NCBI GenBank assembly: GCA_003219175.1
Contig: QHPU01000045.1
Span: forward strand, 1 to 53,597
Origin: Verrucomicrobiota bacterium
GTDB lineage: Bacteria; Verrucomicrobiota; Verrucomicrobiia; Chthoniobacterales; UBA10450
Direction: 5' to 3'
Length of the DNA: 53,597 nt
In this document: positions 33,073 to 42,369 of the stretch, piece by piece
Layout: each line of letters opens with the position of its first letter
Numbering within the stretch: position 1 is the first letter of the stretch
Translations under genes and position numbers: made by a program
The notes under the pieces: generated by a model
What the model was told of the DNA's origin: nothing
The model's input: the letters and a program-made list of their open reading frames with translations, nothing else
Database searches by the model: none

Positions 33073-36000
33073 GTGGAAAAAGGGGATTTCCTCAAGCTTG
33101 CCGCAGCGGCCGAACCGATTGAGCGCAAACTGAGCCAGATCGCGACAGCGGATTTTCCGGTCCGTTTCAACCATGTCATCGAAAGCGCACATTCCTTCCT
33201 TGTCGCGACCATCGCGAGCACGTGGCATCGGAATTCCGCAATTTGGGTTATCTGCCCGACGGTGCGTAAGCAGGAACTTTTTTTCGAAAGCGTCGCCAAT
33301 TGGAATTCCAATGCCGCGTTCTTGCCGGAAGCGGAGTTCGCGGCGGTCGAAAATATTTTGCCCGATCCCGAGATCGCAGCAGAACGACTGGCGCTATTGT
33401 CCCAAATTGAAAAAGGAAGTGCCTCCGAACTGATCGTCACAACTCGGGCGGCGTTAGATCAGCCGGCGCCGAAGCGCGGCAGATTGCGTTCCGCATCTCT
33501 CGAACTTCGGCGCGGAGCGAGTTTGGAAATGGCGGACCTGCTAAACGCACTGTCGAGGGCAGGCTATGAGCGCATAGTCCAGGTCACCACCCGCGGCCAA
33601 TTCGCGGTCCGTGGCGGTATTGTGGACATTTTCTCATGGCAAACAACGCTTCCATTCCGGATTGAATTCTTCGGGGACGAAATTGAATCGCTGCGCGAAT
33701 TCGACCTCGACACGCAGACGTCGGTAGGCAGACGCGAGGAAGCCAGTATCCTGCTGGGCGCAGCTGACGACACGAGCGGTTACGTTCGAGACTACATTGC
33801 TGATGATGCGCTGGTGCTTGAACTCGATCCAGTGTTGGAACGCGGAGCTCCTGCGACGCCGGAAACACTAGGCCGGACCGGACCGGGAAATCTTATCCCT
33901 CCATTCCACATTCAAATAAGCGAAGCCTGGGATAGCGCTTCGCCCGACGCTCCCGAAGAGGATTTCTCAGGCGCATTCATCGAATGCGACATCGGGGAAT
34001 TTGCGGTCGGCGATTTCATGCTCGCAGAAACGAAACGCGCACGATTTATCGCGCGCCTGAAACAGTGGCGCGACGAACACGCAACCGTCGCAATCTACTT
34101 TCAAACTGAGGGTGAGATCGAACGTTTCCGCGAGATCATTCCATCCGATGCCCTCTCCAATATCAATCTGCTCGAAGGAACACTAAGCCGCGGATTTTGT
34201 TTTCCGGCGGGGAATCTCGTCATCCTTTCCGCCAACGAATTGTTGGGCCGCTTCCCAATTCACGGTCGCCGACAACTTCGCCGGGCAGAGCGACGCAATC
34301 GCGCGCAGATTGATTTCAGCGAACTCAATGAAGGCGAGCTCGTAGTTCATCTCGAGCACGGGATCGGCCGGTTCCTTGGCCTGATCGAAATGCCGAGCGC
34401 AACCGTTGTAGGACAACATCATTACCCGCCGGACGAGAAATTGACCAGCGAAGCGCTTGCCCTGCAAAAACAAAAAAGCGCCCAGGAAGTTCTCGCCCTC
34501 GAATTCGCTGACGAAGCGAAACTCTACGTCCCGTTAGAGCAGGCGTACCTGGTTTCACGTTACGTCGGTGTTGGAAAGAAATCCCCGCCCCTTAGTTCAT
34601 TGGCCGATGCGAAATGGGCACGAGCGAAGAAAAACGCTACTGCCTCCATTTTTGATTACGCCGGGAAAATGCTGGCGTTGCAAGCGGAGCGGCAGACCCA
34701 CCCGGGCCATGCCTTTGGGGCCGACACCAAATGGCAGGCGGAATTCGAGCATTCTTTTCCGTATCGTGAAACGCCCGATCAGCTAACCGCCATTATCGAT
34801 ACCAAGGGCGACATGGAACGGCCGCAGCCAATGGACCGTCTGATTTGTGGTGACGTTGGCTTCGGCAAAACTGAAGTTGCAATCCGAGGCGCCTTTAAAG
34901 CGGTGATGGACGGGAAACAAGTGGCGGTTCTCGCGCCGACGACTGTGCTAGCTCAGCAACATTTCGAAACTTTTCGGCAGCGAATGCTCGATTATCCGAT
35001 CCGGATCGAGATGCTGAGCCGGTTCCGATCGACCGGCGAGCAAAAGAAAGTTTTGCAATTATTGCGCGAGGGCGGGGTCGACATTGTCATCGGGACGCAC
35101 CGCCTCATTTCGGGCGACGTCGCTTTCAAAGATCTCGGCCTGGTGGTGATCGACGAAGAACAACGCTTTGGGGTCCTGCACAAGGAGAAGTTCAAGGAAC
35201 CGTTCAAACTGGTCGATGTTCTCACTCTTTCGGCCACTCCGATCCCGCGCACTCTCTATCTCTCGTTAGTTGGTGTGAAAGATATGTCGACAATCGAAAC
35301 GCCACCGCAAAACCGGCTTCCGGTCGAAACGGTGGTTTGCGGTTACGATGAACGGATCATTCGCGACGCGATCAATCGTGAACTGGAACGCCAGGGCCAG
35401 GTTTTTTTCCTGCACAATCGGGTGCAAACAATCGAAAAGATCCGCGACCGCATCGCCGATCTTTGCCCAAATGCGCGGGTGGAATTTGGCCACGGTCAGA
35501 TGGATTCCGATGAACTGGAAGCGGTGATGCATCGTTTTGTCGGCGGAAAAATCGACGTTTTGGTCTGCACCACCATCATCGAAAGCGGCCTGGATATTCC
35601 AAATGCCAACACCATTATCATTGATCGCGCGGATCGTTTCGGTCTGGCGGACCTTTATCAACTGCGCGGTCGCGTTGGGCGCGCCGAGCACAAGGCTTAT
35701 GCATACCTCTTACTGCCGCGCGAACTGATAATGGTGGGTGCCGCGCGCAAACGAATAAGCGCGATCAAGCAATATAGTTCGCTCGGCGCTGGATTTCGAG
35801 TGGCGATGCGAGACCTCGAAATCCGTGGCGCGGGCAGCATACTCGGCACCGCCCAAAGCGGCCACATCATGGCGGTAGGATTCGATTTATATTGTCAATT
35901 GCTCAAGCAGGCTGTCGCCCAGATTAAAGGACAAAAAGCGCGTTGGCGCCTCGAAGTGGATCTACGGCTCGATTTCGTTGCTACCAACGAAGCCGAGTTT

Positions 36001-36366
36001 GTCCGTGGGGCCGACCGCGTCTCCGCTTTTCTCCCTCGCAGCTACGTCAGTGATACGACTTTACGGATCCAGGCTTATCGACGCATCGCCGAAATCACGA
36101 CTGCCGAACAATTAGAACGGTTAATCAAGGAATGGCGAGATCGCTTTGGCCCGCTTCCCGAAGCGGTGGAAAATCTCATCACCTTTACCCGGATCAAACT
36201 CGGCGCCGCCGGAAAGAAGATTACCCGAGTGGAAACGCGTGAGGACAAACTGATGTTGACACGACGCGGAGATTTCATACTTATAGCGGGCAAGTTCCCT
36301 CGTTTAGTAGCTCCAGAAATCGGAAAGCGGTTGCCGGAGATCCTCGAGCTGCTTCGCAAACTCTGA
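33073..36366 (+). CDS. mfd: Transcription-repair coupling factor
   Basis: Removes stalled RNA polymerase at DNA lesions and recruits UvrA. 1097 residues from a GTG start; an in-frame stop at 33046 leaves little room for another. Domains in order: UvrB-homology region (to about 330), RNAP-interaction domain near 410-500 (ELVVHLEHGIGRFLGL, YVPLEQAYLVSRYVG), RecG-like motor with GDVGFGKTEVAIRGAFKAVM, LAPTTVLAQQHFETF, VVIDEEQRFGV and TLSATPIPRTLYLSL, helicase C with FLHNRVQTIEKI, TIIESGLDIPNANTIIID and YQLRGRVGRAEHKAYAYLL, and a C-terminal TRCF domain (about 940-1080). Intact. Confidence 0.96.
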   Translation: MEKGDFLKLAAAAEPIERKLSQIATADFPVRFNHVIESAHSFLVATIASTWHRNSAIWVICPTVRKQELFFESVANWNSNAAFLPEAEFAAVENILPDPEIAAERLALLSQIEKGSASELIVTTRAALDQPAPKRGRLRSASLELRRGASLEMADLLNALSRAGYERIVQVTTRGQFAVRGGIVDIFSWQTTLPFRIEFFGDEIESLREFDLDTQTSVGRREEASILLGAADDTSGYVRDYIADDALVLELDPVLERGAPATPETLGRTGPGNLIPPFHIQISEAWDSASPDAPEEDFSGAFIECDIGEFAVGDFMLAETKRARFIARLKQWRDEHATVAIYFQTEGEIERFREIIPSDALSNINLLEGTLSRGFCFPAGNLVILSANELLGRFPIHGRRQLRRAERRNRAQIDFSELNEGELVVHLEHGIGRFLGLIEMPSATVVGQHHYPPDEKLTSEALALQKQKSAQEVLALEFADEAKLYVPLEQAYLVSRYVGVGKKSPPLSSLADAKWARAKKNATASIFDYAGKMLALQAERQTHPGHAFGADTKWQAEFEHSFPYRETPDQLTAIIDTKGDMERPQPMDRLICGDVGFGKTEVAIRGAFKAVMDGKQVAVLAPTTVLAQQHFETFRQRMLDYPIRIEMLSRFRSTGEQKKVLQLLREGGVDIVIGTHRLISGDVAFKDLGLVVIDEEQRFGVLHKEKFKEPFKLVDVLTLSATPIPRTLYLSLVGVKDMSTIETPPQNRLPVETVVCGYDERIIRDAINRELERQGQVFFLHNRVQTIEKIRDRIADLCPNARVEFGHGQMDSDELEAVMHRFVGGKIDVLVCTTIIESGLDIPNANTIIIDRADRFGLADLYQLRGRVGRAEHKAYAYLLLPRELIMVGAARKRISAIKQYSSLGAGFRVAMRDLEIRGAGSILGTAQSGHIMAVGFDLYCQLLKQAVAQIKGQKARWRLEVDLRLDFVATNEAEFVRGADRVSAFLPRSYVSDTTLRIQAYRRIAEITTAEQLERLIKEWRDRFGPLPEAVENLITFTRIKLGAAGKKITRVETREDKLMLTRRGDFILIAGKFPRLVAPEIGKRLPEILELLRKL

Positions 36367-36371
36367 AAAAT

Positions 36372-37346
36372 ATGGTTCGTCCCCTGGTATTTGTCCTGGC
36401 AACGGCAGCATTGCTGTCAGTGTCACCGTTCTGTCGCGCAGCATTGGCCGCCGAATTCGAAGTCATTGATGGCATCGCTGCCGTCGTTAATAATGATGTC
36501 ATCACCTATTCCGAGGTGCGGGGCGTGTCCGCCCCACAGGAAAGGCTGCTGCGTGACCAGTACCGAGGCGAGGAGTTGGCCAACAAAATCAAGGAGGCGC
36601 GCAACGAAGCCCTCAAAGATTTGATCGACCGCCAGCTCATCGTTCAGGCGTTCAAAAAAGAAGGCTACCAGATTCCCGACCACTACCTCGACCAGCGGGT
36701 GCAGGAAATTATTCGCGAGAACTTTAACGGCGATCGCAACACCTTTATCAAAACGCTGCAGGCCCAGACTTTTACTCTTGGTGAATTTCGGAAGCTCGAG
36801 ACTGAAAAAATGATTGTGGCGGCAATGCGTCACAAAAATGTGGAAGTTAACACCATGGTTTCGCCTAACAAGATACAGGATTACTATCGCAAACATGTCG
36901 CTGAATTCACCAGCAAGGAACAAGTTAAATTGCGCATGATAATGATCTCGGCGGGCACTTCCGACCGGGCTGGGCAGAAAGCAATGGCAGAAGAGATTCT
37001 GGGCAAGCTCGTCAACGGCGCCGAATTCGATCGGATGGCGCAGATTTATTCCGAAGACAGCACGCGGGATCTTGGCGGCGACTGGGGTTGGGTTGACCGC
37101 GGCACGCTGACCGCCCCGCTCGAGAAAGTCGCGTTCAGCTTACGAGTCGGTAAAGTCAGCAACATCGTCGAGGTCAGCGGCAACTATTACATTCTCAAAG
37201 TCGAAGGTCGACGCGGCGGCGTTACCCGACCTTTTGCCGAGGTTCGCGATGAAATTGAGAAAAAACTCACCAGCGAAGAAGCACAGGCGATGCAGGAACG
37301 CTGGCTCGCCAGTCTGCGCCAGAAAGCCTACATTAAGATGTATTGA
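36372..37346 (+). CDS. surA: Periplasmic chaperone/parvulin prolyl isomerase (SurA-like)
   Basis: 324 residues: signal peptide (PLVFVLATAALLSVSPF... AALA), a SurA N-terminal domain (VIDGIAAVVNNDVITYSEVR, LKDLIDRQLIVQAFKKEGY), one parvulin domain and a short C-terminal helix. The parvulin domain shows VKLRMIMISAGTSDRAG, GAEFDRMAQIYSEDSTRDLG and GDWGWVDRGTLTAPLEKVAF, then KVSNIVEVSGNYYILKVEGR. Folds outer-membrane proteins. E. coli SurA has two parvulin domains; this has one, common outside Proteobacteria. It starts 5 bases after the mfd stop, so probably co-transcribed. Confidence 0.9.
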   Translation: MVRPLVFVLATAALLSVSPFCRAALAAEFEVIDGIAAVVNNDVITYSEVRGVSAPQERLLRDQYRGEELANKIKEARNEALKDLIDRQLIVQAFKKEGYQIPDHYLDQRVQEIIRENFNGDRNTFIKTLQAQTFTLGEFRKLETEKMIVAAMRHKNVEVNTMVSPNKIQDYYRKHVAEFTSKEQVKLRMIMISAGTSDRAGQKAMAEEILGKLVNGAEFDRMAQIYSEDSTRDLGGDWGWVDRGTLTAPLEKVAFSLRVGKVSNIVEVSGNYYILKVEGRRGGVTRPFAEVRDEIEKKLTSEEAQAMQERWLASLRQKAYIKMY

Positions 37347-37464
37347 AGTGTCCTAGGATTCCGAGGCGTCGTGCTAGCCTGATGCCCATTGGGTATTCGA
37401 TGTTTCGGGGTTCTGTGTTTCCGATTCACGTGGGATTACAGGTCCTGATAAGAACTCCTTAACG

Positions 37465-37476
37465 AACCGTACGGTT
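37465..37476. promoter_or_regulatory. Perfect 12-bp palindrome before pdxA
   Basis: AACCGTACGGTT, 32 bases before the pdxA start. Could be a protein-binding site or chance. No promoter boxes are clear around it, and pdxA is probably read from its own start because 162 bp separate it from surA. Confidence 0.3.
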
Positions 37477-37508
37477 GCGCACGACCGGAACCTCCAAGAA
37501 AGTGCACG

Positions 37509-38405
37509 ATGCCTCTTCGCGTCGGAATCACCCTGGGCGATCCGGCCGGAGTCGGCCCGGAAATTATCAGGGCCGCCCTCGCTTCTGAAAAACTGCCGCG
37601 TGACGTCGATTGGAAGGTGATCGGCGATGCCAGAAATGCGGTCGCCGGGACTCCGACAGCCGATTCGGCTCGGATAGCGCTCGCGGCGATGGAAGAAGCC
37701 GTGCCTCTGGCAATTTCCGGTGAAATCGACGCCATCGTGACCGGCCCGATCCACAAGGCGCGAATGGCCGAAGTCGGATTCGCGTTTCCCGGTCAGACTG
37801 AATTCTTCGCCGCGCGTTCCGGGACAATAAACTACGCCATGCTTCTCACCGGAGGCATGATTACCGTCGCGCTCGTTACCACTCACGTTCCCTTTCGCGA
37901 CATTCCCGCACTGCTAAAAACATCTGAAATCGTCCGGGTCGGCAAGTTGCTCGACAATTTTCTCCGCCGTCGTGGAATCGTACGGCCCCGCATCGCCGTG
38001 GCGGGCTTGAATCCGCACGCCGGCGAATCCGGAAAGCTCGGCCGGGAAGAAGTCGACATCATCACTCCCGCCATTGACGAGCTAAACCATGAACCATCAA
38101 CCACTAGCTACCAACCATCGCATTTCGACGGTCCCGTCTCTCCCGACACACTCTTCTTTCATCTCGCCAACGGCAAATGGGACTCCGCTCTCTGCATGTA
38201 TCATGATCAAGGTTTAATTCCTTTAAAGCTTCATGCCTTTCACTCCGGCGTGAACGTCACCCTCGGCTTACCTTTTCCCCGCACCAGTCCCGATCACGGC
38301 ACCGCTTTCGATATCGCCGGCAAAGGCATCGCCAGTCCCGATAGCATGATTGCCGCGATCAACGTCGCGGTGGAACTCGCGAAAACGAAACATAGAATGA
38401 CTTGA
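37509..38405 (+). CDS. pdxA: 4-hydroxythreonine-4-phosphate dehydrogenase
   Basis: Oxidises 4-phosphohydroxy-L-threonine in the DXP-dependent vitamin B6 pathway. 298 residues. MPLRVGITLGDPAGVGPEII, IDAIVTGPIHKARMAEVGF, FPGQTEFFA, ALVTTHVPFRDIPALL and VAGLNPHAGESGKLG are followed by MYHDQGLIPLKLHAF and VTLGLPFPRTSPDHGTAFDI, covering substrate and metal-binding His residues. About 30 residues shorter than E. coli PdxA in the N-terminal domain. It also has an extra segment HEPSTTSYQPSH near 200, encoded by a heptad DNA repeat (38085-38119). The stop overlaps the next start. Confidence 0.93.
   Translation: MPLRVGITLGDPAGVGPEIIRAALASEKLPRDVDWKVIGDARNAVAGTPTADSARIALAAMEEAVPLAISGEIDAIVTGPIHKARMAEVGFAFPGQTEFFAARSGTINYAMLLTGGMITVALVTTHVPFRDIPALLKTSEIVRVGKLLDNFLRRRGIVRPRIAVAGLNPHAGESGKLGREEVDIITPAIDELNHEPSTTSYQPSHFDGPVSPDTLFFHLANGKWDSALCMYHDQGLIPLKLHAFHSGVNVTLGLPFPRTSPDHGTAFDIAGKGIASPDSMIAAINVAVELAKTKHRMT
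38085..38119 (+). repeat. In-frame heptad repeat inside pdxA
   Basis: Five consecutive 7-base units: AACCATG, AACCATC, AACCACT, AGCTACC, AACCATC. They encode NHEPSTTSYQPS within pdxA, where E. coli PdxA has about eight fewer residues (ELRAQGMKLNGPLPADT). Because 35 is not a multiple of 3, net framing depends on flanking change. The segment fits a surface loop before the PADTLF-like motif. Confidence 0.65.
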
Positions 38406-39016
38406 AAATTTCTCATCTCGCCCTGCTCTTCTCAGTTCTCCTAGTCTTGATCTGGTCCAGCGTCGAGCCACACGATCGTCTTACTTGGTGGCTTGAAGTA
38501 TTCCCGGCGCTGGCTGCGCTGGTGATCTTATTTGCGACTTATCGACGGTTTGAATTCACAACCTTAACCTACGCTTTGATTGTACTGCATATGTGCGTAT
38601 TATTTGTGGGTGGATACTATACCTACGCGCGTGTCCCACCGTTCGATTGGCTAAAGCCGATCTTTGGCTGGCACCGCAACCACTACGATCGCCTTGGCCA
38701 CGTCATGCAAGGCCTCGTGCCTGCCATGGTCGCTCGCGAAATCTTTGTTCGGTTGCAAATCCTGAACAGAAAACGCTGGCAACCCTTCCTCGTCGTTTGC
38801 GTTTGTCTGGCCATCAGCGCCTTCTATGAGCTGATCGAATGGTGGACGGCCTTGGTCAGTGGCGATTCTGCAGTTAGTTTTCTCGGAACGCAAGGCGACC
38901 CCTGGGATACACAGGAGGATATGTTTTGCGCCCTGCTCAGCGCCATTGCCGCCGTCGCTCTGTTGTCGCGAGTCCAGGATCGCGCGATCAATCGTCTGCG
39001 TGCTCAAAATACTTAG
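38402..39016 (+). CDS. DUF2238 (YjdF-like) inner-membrane protein
   Basis: 204 residues from a TTG overlapping the pdxA stop. About five to six membrane helices, with the conserved core YARVPPFDWLKPIFGWHRNH then YDRLGHVMQGLVPAMVAREI. ISAFYELIEWWTALVSGDSA and FLGTQGDPWDTQEDMFCALL complete the DUF2238 pattern. Conserved His/Asp/Glu in membrane segments (YDRLGH, YELIEW, WDTQEDM) hint at metal or proton handling, but no function is known. Confidence 0.85.
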   Translation: MKISHLALLFSVLLVLIWSSVEPHDRLTWWLEVFPALAALVILFATYRRFEFTTLTYALIVLHMCVLFVGGYYTYARVPPFDWLKPIFGWHRNHYDRLGHVMQGLVPAMVAREIFVRLQILNRKRWQPFLVVCVCLAISAFYELIEWWTALVSGDSAVSFLGTQGDPWDTQEDMFCALLSAIAAVALLSRVQDRAINRLRAQNT

Positions 39017-39084
39017 CCACTGATGCCCACGAACGACACGAAAATACCCGTAGCACCGGCAGCTCGCCTGTGGGGCCAATGCGA

Positions 39085-39894
39085 ATGAACCTGACCAAAT
39101 ACGTCAGCGTTTTTAATATCGGGTTGCAGAACACCTTCGTTTATCGCTGGAACTACTTTTTGCGTGCCCTTTTTGGCCTGATTCCACTTGCCGGCACCGT
39201 CTTTCTCTGGCGCGCGATTTTTCAAGAACCAGGCGGCAAGGGTTTTGGTGGCTACGATTACGGCTCGATGATCTACTATTATTTACTAACGATCCTTGTA
39301 TCGAATCTTGTCACGCCCACCGAAGACGACTGGCAAATCGCCGCGGATATCCGTGAAGGCCAGATCAACTCATTTCTTACCAAGCCCCTGAACTATCTCG
39401 GCTATCGCACCGGCATCTTTCTGGCCGGCCGGTTGGTTTACACCGCGGTCACGATTATCCCGATTGCGCTAATCTTCTTTTACTTTCGCGACTACATCAG
39501 ACTGCCGTCGGATGTCGCCACTTACCTTTTATCGATCAGTTCGCTAATCATGGCGGCGTTCATTCAATTCTTTATCACCTACTCGCTGGCAATGATGGCG
39601 TTCTGGATTCTCGAAATCTCGACCATTGTTTTCATCGTCTACTCCTTCGAGTACTTCCTCGGGGGTCAGATGTTTCCTGTCGACATCATGCCCGTTGGCG
39701 TGCAAGCCGTCTTGAAATGGCTGCCCTTCTACTACGAACTATTCTGCCCGATCGCGATCTTTCTCGGCCGCCTCCAAGGCGCGAAACTAATTCAAGCTTT
39801 AGCAATTCAGGCGTGCTGGCTCCTTCTCACCTGGGCAGTCGCCCAGTTCATGTGGAAACGCGGCCTTGGCCATTATCAGGCCGTTGGCGGGTGA
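39085..39894 (+). CDS. ABC-2 type permease, first of a separated pair
   Basis: 269 residues from the ATG at 39085 (39079 is also possible), six membrane segments, no ATPase domain. NLTKYVSVFNIGLQNTFVYR, ADIREGQINSFLTKPLNYLG and LLTWAVAQFMWKRGLGHYQA are typical of ABC2_membrane_6 (DUF990-type) permeases. These normally occur as two adjacent permease genes behind an ATPase gene. The matching second permease is at 43747. Upstream of the start (about 39020-39055) is repeat-like text (CCACGAACGACACGAAAATA), which the longer frame wrongly reads through. Confidence 0.82.
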   Translation: MNLTKYVSVFNIGLQNTFVYRWNYFLRALFGLIPLAGTVFLWRAIFQEPGGKGFGGYDYGSMIYYYLLTILVSNLVTPTEDDWQIAADIREGQINSFLTKPLNYLGYRTGIFLAGRLVYTAVTIIPIALIFFYFRDYIRLPSDVATYLLSISSLIMAAFIQFFITYSLAMMAFWILEISTIVFIVYSFEYFLGGQMFPVDIMPVGVQAVLKWLPFYYELFCPIAIFLGRLQGAKLIQALAIQACWLLLTWAVAQFMWKRGLGHYQAVGG

Positions 39895-39897
39895 AAT

Positions 39898-40266
39898 CTA
39901 GTCGCGAGTCGCAGGCAACCCCGCGGCTTTCCAAGCTTTGAAGCCGCCGGCCATCGATTTGACGTTTTTGTAGCCCATGCGTTGCAAGCTTTCCGCGGCC
40001 AACGCTGAGCGGCCGCCGCCGCCGCAGTGAGTGATGATTGGTCTGGAAAGATCGGGAGCGGCTTCTTCGATCTCCAATTCGACTGTGCCGCGACTGAAAT
40101 TTTTGGCGCCGGGAATGTGACCTTCCTGCCATTCATCGGGGTCGCGCACGTCGATGAGCAGGGCGTCGCCGCGTTTCAATGCGGCGGCGGTTTCTAGTGG
40201 CGAAATCTCCTGAATGTTTTTCTTCGCGTCAGCCACCAGTTTTTCGAATCGAGTGTGCTCTGCCAT
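39898..40266 (-). CDS. Single-domain rhodanese
   Basis: 122 residues; a sulfurtransferase-type fold. ALLIDVRDPDEWQEGHIPGA is followed by the active loop HCGGGGRSALAAESL with Cys81 and GGFKAWKAAGLP at the C-terminus. The CGGGGRS loop is slightly unusual in its four glycines (typical CxxGxR). Sulfur donor and acceptor unknown; no signal peptide. Converges with the permease gene, 3 bases apart. Confidence 0.9.
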   Translation of the reverse strand: MAEHTRFEKLVADAKKNIQEISPLETAAALKRGDALLIDVRDPDEWQEGHIPGAKNFSRGTVELEIEEAAPDLSRPIITHCGGGGRSALAAESLQRMGYKNVKSMAGGFKAWKAAGLPATRD

Positions 40267-40280
40267 CAGACTTAATTGTA

Positions 40281-40311
40281 TCCGCAGATTTCGCAGATTT
40301 CCGCAGATTTC
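40281..40311. repeat. Short tandem repeat CGCAGATTT x3
   Basis: Three copies of CGCAGATTT at 40283, 40292 and 40302 in the spacer between the rhodanese start and the macB-type permease stop. No coding or structural role seen. Confidence 0.7.
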
Positions 40312-40325
40312 TTATGGGACGGGTC

Positions 40326-41543
40326 CTATTCATAGCGCAACGCTTCGATCGGGTCGAGGGCTGCTGCTTTGCGCGCAGGATAAAAGCCGAAGAAGATGCC
40401 GACAGCGGCGCTAAAGAGGAAGGAGACAATAATCGAACTCAGTGAGATGAGAGTCGGCCAATTCTGGTAGACCGATAAAACTTTTGAGGCACCGACACCA
40501 AATGCGATCCCGATTATTCCGCCAACAGAACTAAGCGCGACGGCTTCAATCAAAAATTGTGAGAGAATATCGCGCCCATGCGCGCCGACGGCGAGACGCA
40601 CACCAATCTCGCGTGTCCGCTCCGTTACACTCACCAGCATGATGTTCATGATTCCGATACCGCCAACAATGAGCGAAACGCCGGCGATTGCCCCTAATAA
40701 CACCGTCATTGTCTTTGACTGCGCGGTTGCCATATCCGCAATCTCCTGTTGGCCGCGCACGGTGAAGTCATCATCCTTGCCCGCGCGAATATTGTGACGC
40801 TGTCGCAGCAGAGAAATAATCTGCTGCTGCGCCGCCGGCAGTGAGCGCGCATCCCCGACCTGAACGTTGATGCTGCGCAGAGTCGTGCCACCGATGACCC
40901 GTTTCATGGCGCTGGTGTAAGGCATGATTACGACGTCGTCCTGGTCAGACCCTTGTGCGCTTAATCCTTTCGGGGTTAACACGCCAGTAACGACAAACGG
41001 CACGTTTTTGATCCGTAAAACCTGCCCAACCGGATTATCGTTGCCGAAAACCTGGGTCGCCGTGGTGCGACCAATAACGCAAACCTTGTTGGCGCTACGA
41101 ACATCCTGGGGCGTGAACGACGCGCCGTCGGCAAGTTGCCATTGGCGAATATCAAGGTAATCGGCGGATTCGCCCAACACCTGGGTAAGCCAATTCTGAT
41201 TACCGGCGGCTACCTGAGTAGTGGAACGAATCTCTTCGCTTACTGCGATGACGCCCGGAACTTCGCGGCGAATTGCCTCCGCATCTTCGATCTTCAATGT
41301 TCCGGCGTTGCCCCAGCCGGTGCGAATCCCACTGGAAGTTGTGCTTCCCGAAAAAATCAAAATCACATTTTCTCCAAGACTCGCGATCTGGGCTTCCACT
41401 TGCGCCTTGGCTCCATTGCCAATGCCGACCATCGCAATCACGGCCGCAACTCCGATGATGATTCCGAGAGCCGTTAAAAAGGAGCGTAGTTTGTTTCGGC
41501 GCAAAGCGCGGAACGCAACGTTGACCGTGGATCCGATCCTCAT
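40326..41543 (-). CDS. MacB/FtsX-type ABC transporter permease
   Basis: 405 residues: membrane helix 1 (LRSFLTALGIIIGVAAVIAM), a large periplasmic MacB-core domain (about 50-270, with GNGAKAQVEAQIASLGENVI and VCVIGRTTATQVFGNDNPVG), and three C-terminal helices. The last part includes GIMNIMLVSVTERTREIGVR, the FtsX/MacB signature, and FGFYPARKAAALDPIEALRY. Mechanotransmission permease of a tripartite exporter. In E. coli MacB is fused to its ATPase; here the ATPase is a separate gene upstream. Third gene of macA > ATPase > permease. Confidence 0.92.
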   Translation of the reverse strand: MRIGSTVNVAFRALRRNKLRSFLTALGIIIGVAAVIAMVGIGNGAKAQVEAQIASLGENVILIFSGSTTSSGIRTGWGNAGTLKIEDAEAIRREVPGVIAVSEEIRSTTQVAAGNQNWLTQVLGESADYLDIRQWQLADGASFTPQDVRSANKVCVIGRTTATQVFGNDNPVGQVLRIKNVPFVVTGVLTPKGLSAQGSDQDDVVIMPYTSAMKRVIGGTTLRSINVQVGDARSLPAAQQQIISLLRQRHNIRAGKDDDFTVRGQQEIADMATAQSKTMTVLLGAIAGVSLIVGGIGIMNIMLVSVTERTREIGVRLAVGAHGRDILSQFLIEAVALSSVGGIIGIAFGVGASKVLSVYQNWPTLISLSSIIVSFLFSAAVGIFFGFYPARKAAALDPIEALRYE

Positions 41544-41588
41544 GTTTCCCTGCTGGGGCGATCTGTGACCGCCGCTACAGAATCTAGC

Positions 41589-42338
41589 TCAGGCGTGCTC
41601 ATCGGTCCTCTTTCGAAGCTCAGTGGTCGCCTTCCGCCGCTCGCTTACGACCAAATCGTTTAATACCATGCCATCCCTCATGACAACATTGCGTTTGGCG
41701 TAGGTTGCGATATCCGGCTCGTGCGTCACCATGACCACGGTAATGCCGCGATCATTGAGTTGCTGAAAAGCTCCCATGATCTCGATACTGGTACCGCTAT
41801 CGAGATTTCCCGTGGGCTCATCGGCCAGAATTACTTCCGGGCTGTTGATCAGGGCGCGTGCAATGGCAACACGCTGTTGCTGACCGCCAGAAAGCTCGCT
41901 CGGATAATGTTCTTCGCGCCCACTCAATCCGACCGAAGCCAGAACAGCGTCGGCTTTGGCGCGCAATTCTGCGTTGGTCAAACGATGCGGACCATAAAGC
42001 AGCGGTAATTCCACGTTTTCACGCGCCGATGTGCGGGGCAGGAGATTGAAATTCTGGAAGACGAATCCGATTTTCGAATTGCGAATATCGGCGAGTTTGT
42101 CGCGATCTAATTTGGAAACGTCAGCTGCATCGAGAAAATATTGACCGGTGGTCGGGCGATCGAGGCACCCCAGAATATTCATGAGCGTCGATTTGCCGGA
42201 GCCGCTTGCACCCATCAGCGCCACGAACTCACCACCCTCAATTTCGAGTGAGACGCCACGCACCGCCCGTACTTCCATTTCACCAGTGCGATACGTCTTG
42301 TGAACATCGACCAGCTTAACTACGGTGCCGTTGTTCAT
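41589..42338 (-). CDS. MacB/LolD-type ABC transporter ATPase
   Basis: 249 residues from the ATG at 42338 ([16 protein letters not shown]). Walker A is [16 protein letters not shown], the Q-loop is in [20 protein letters not shown], the signature is [16 protein letters not shown], Walker B is [13 protein letters not shown], and the switch His is in VVMVTHEPD. The frame opens to a TTG at 42410, but that extension translates a 9-bp palindrome and is unlikely to be coding. Drives the MacB-like permease. No Shine-Dalgarno precedes the ATG; a hairpin does. Confidence 0.92.
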   Translation of the reverse strand: MNNGTVVKLVDVHKTYRTGEMEVRAVRGVSLEIEGGEFVALMGASGSGKSTLMNILGCLDRPTTGQYFLDAADVSKLDRDKLADIRNSKIGFVFQNFNLLPRTSARENVELPLLYGPHRLTNAELRAKADAVLASVGLSGREEHYPSELSGGQQQRVAIARALINSPEVILADEPTGNLDSGTSIEIMGAFQQLNDRGITVVMVTHEPDIATYAKRNVVMRDGMVLNDLVVSERRKATTELRKRTDEHA

Positions 42339-42347
42339 AAAGACGAA

Positions 42348-42369
42348 GGGACGTGCTTCTGCACGTCCC
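42348..42369 (-). promoter_or_regulatory. Perfect 9-bp hairpin just before the MacB-type ATPase start
   Basis: GGGACGTGC-TTCT-GCACGTCCC, a perfect 9-bp stem with a 4-base loop, 9 bases upstream of the ATG (minus strand) in the macA-ATPase spacer. There is no T-run, so it is not a typical terminator. It may stabilise or process the mRNA, or be a repeat insertion. Confidence 0.6.

Noticed and set aside
38926-39084. Upstream extension of the ABC-2 permease to 38926
   Set aside because: It overlaps the DUF2238 gene and then translates repeat-like spacer; homology begins at 39079/39085.
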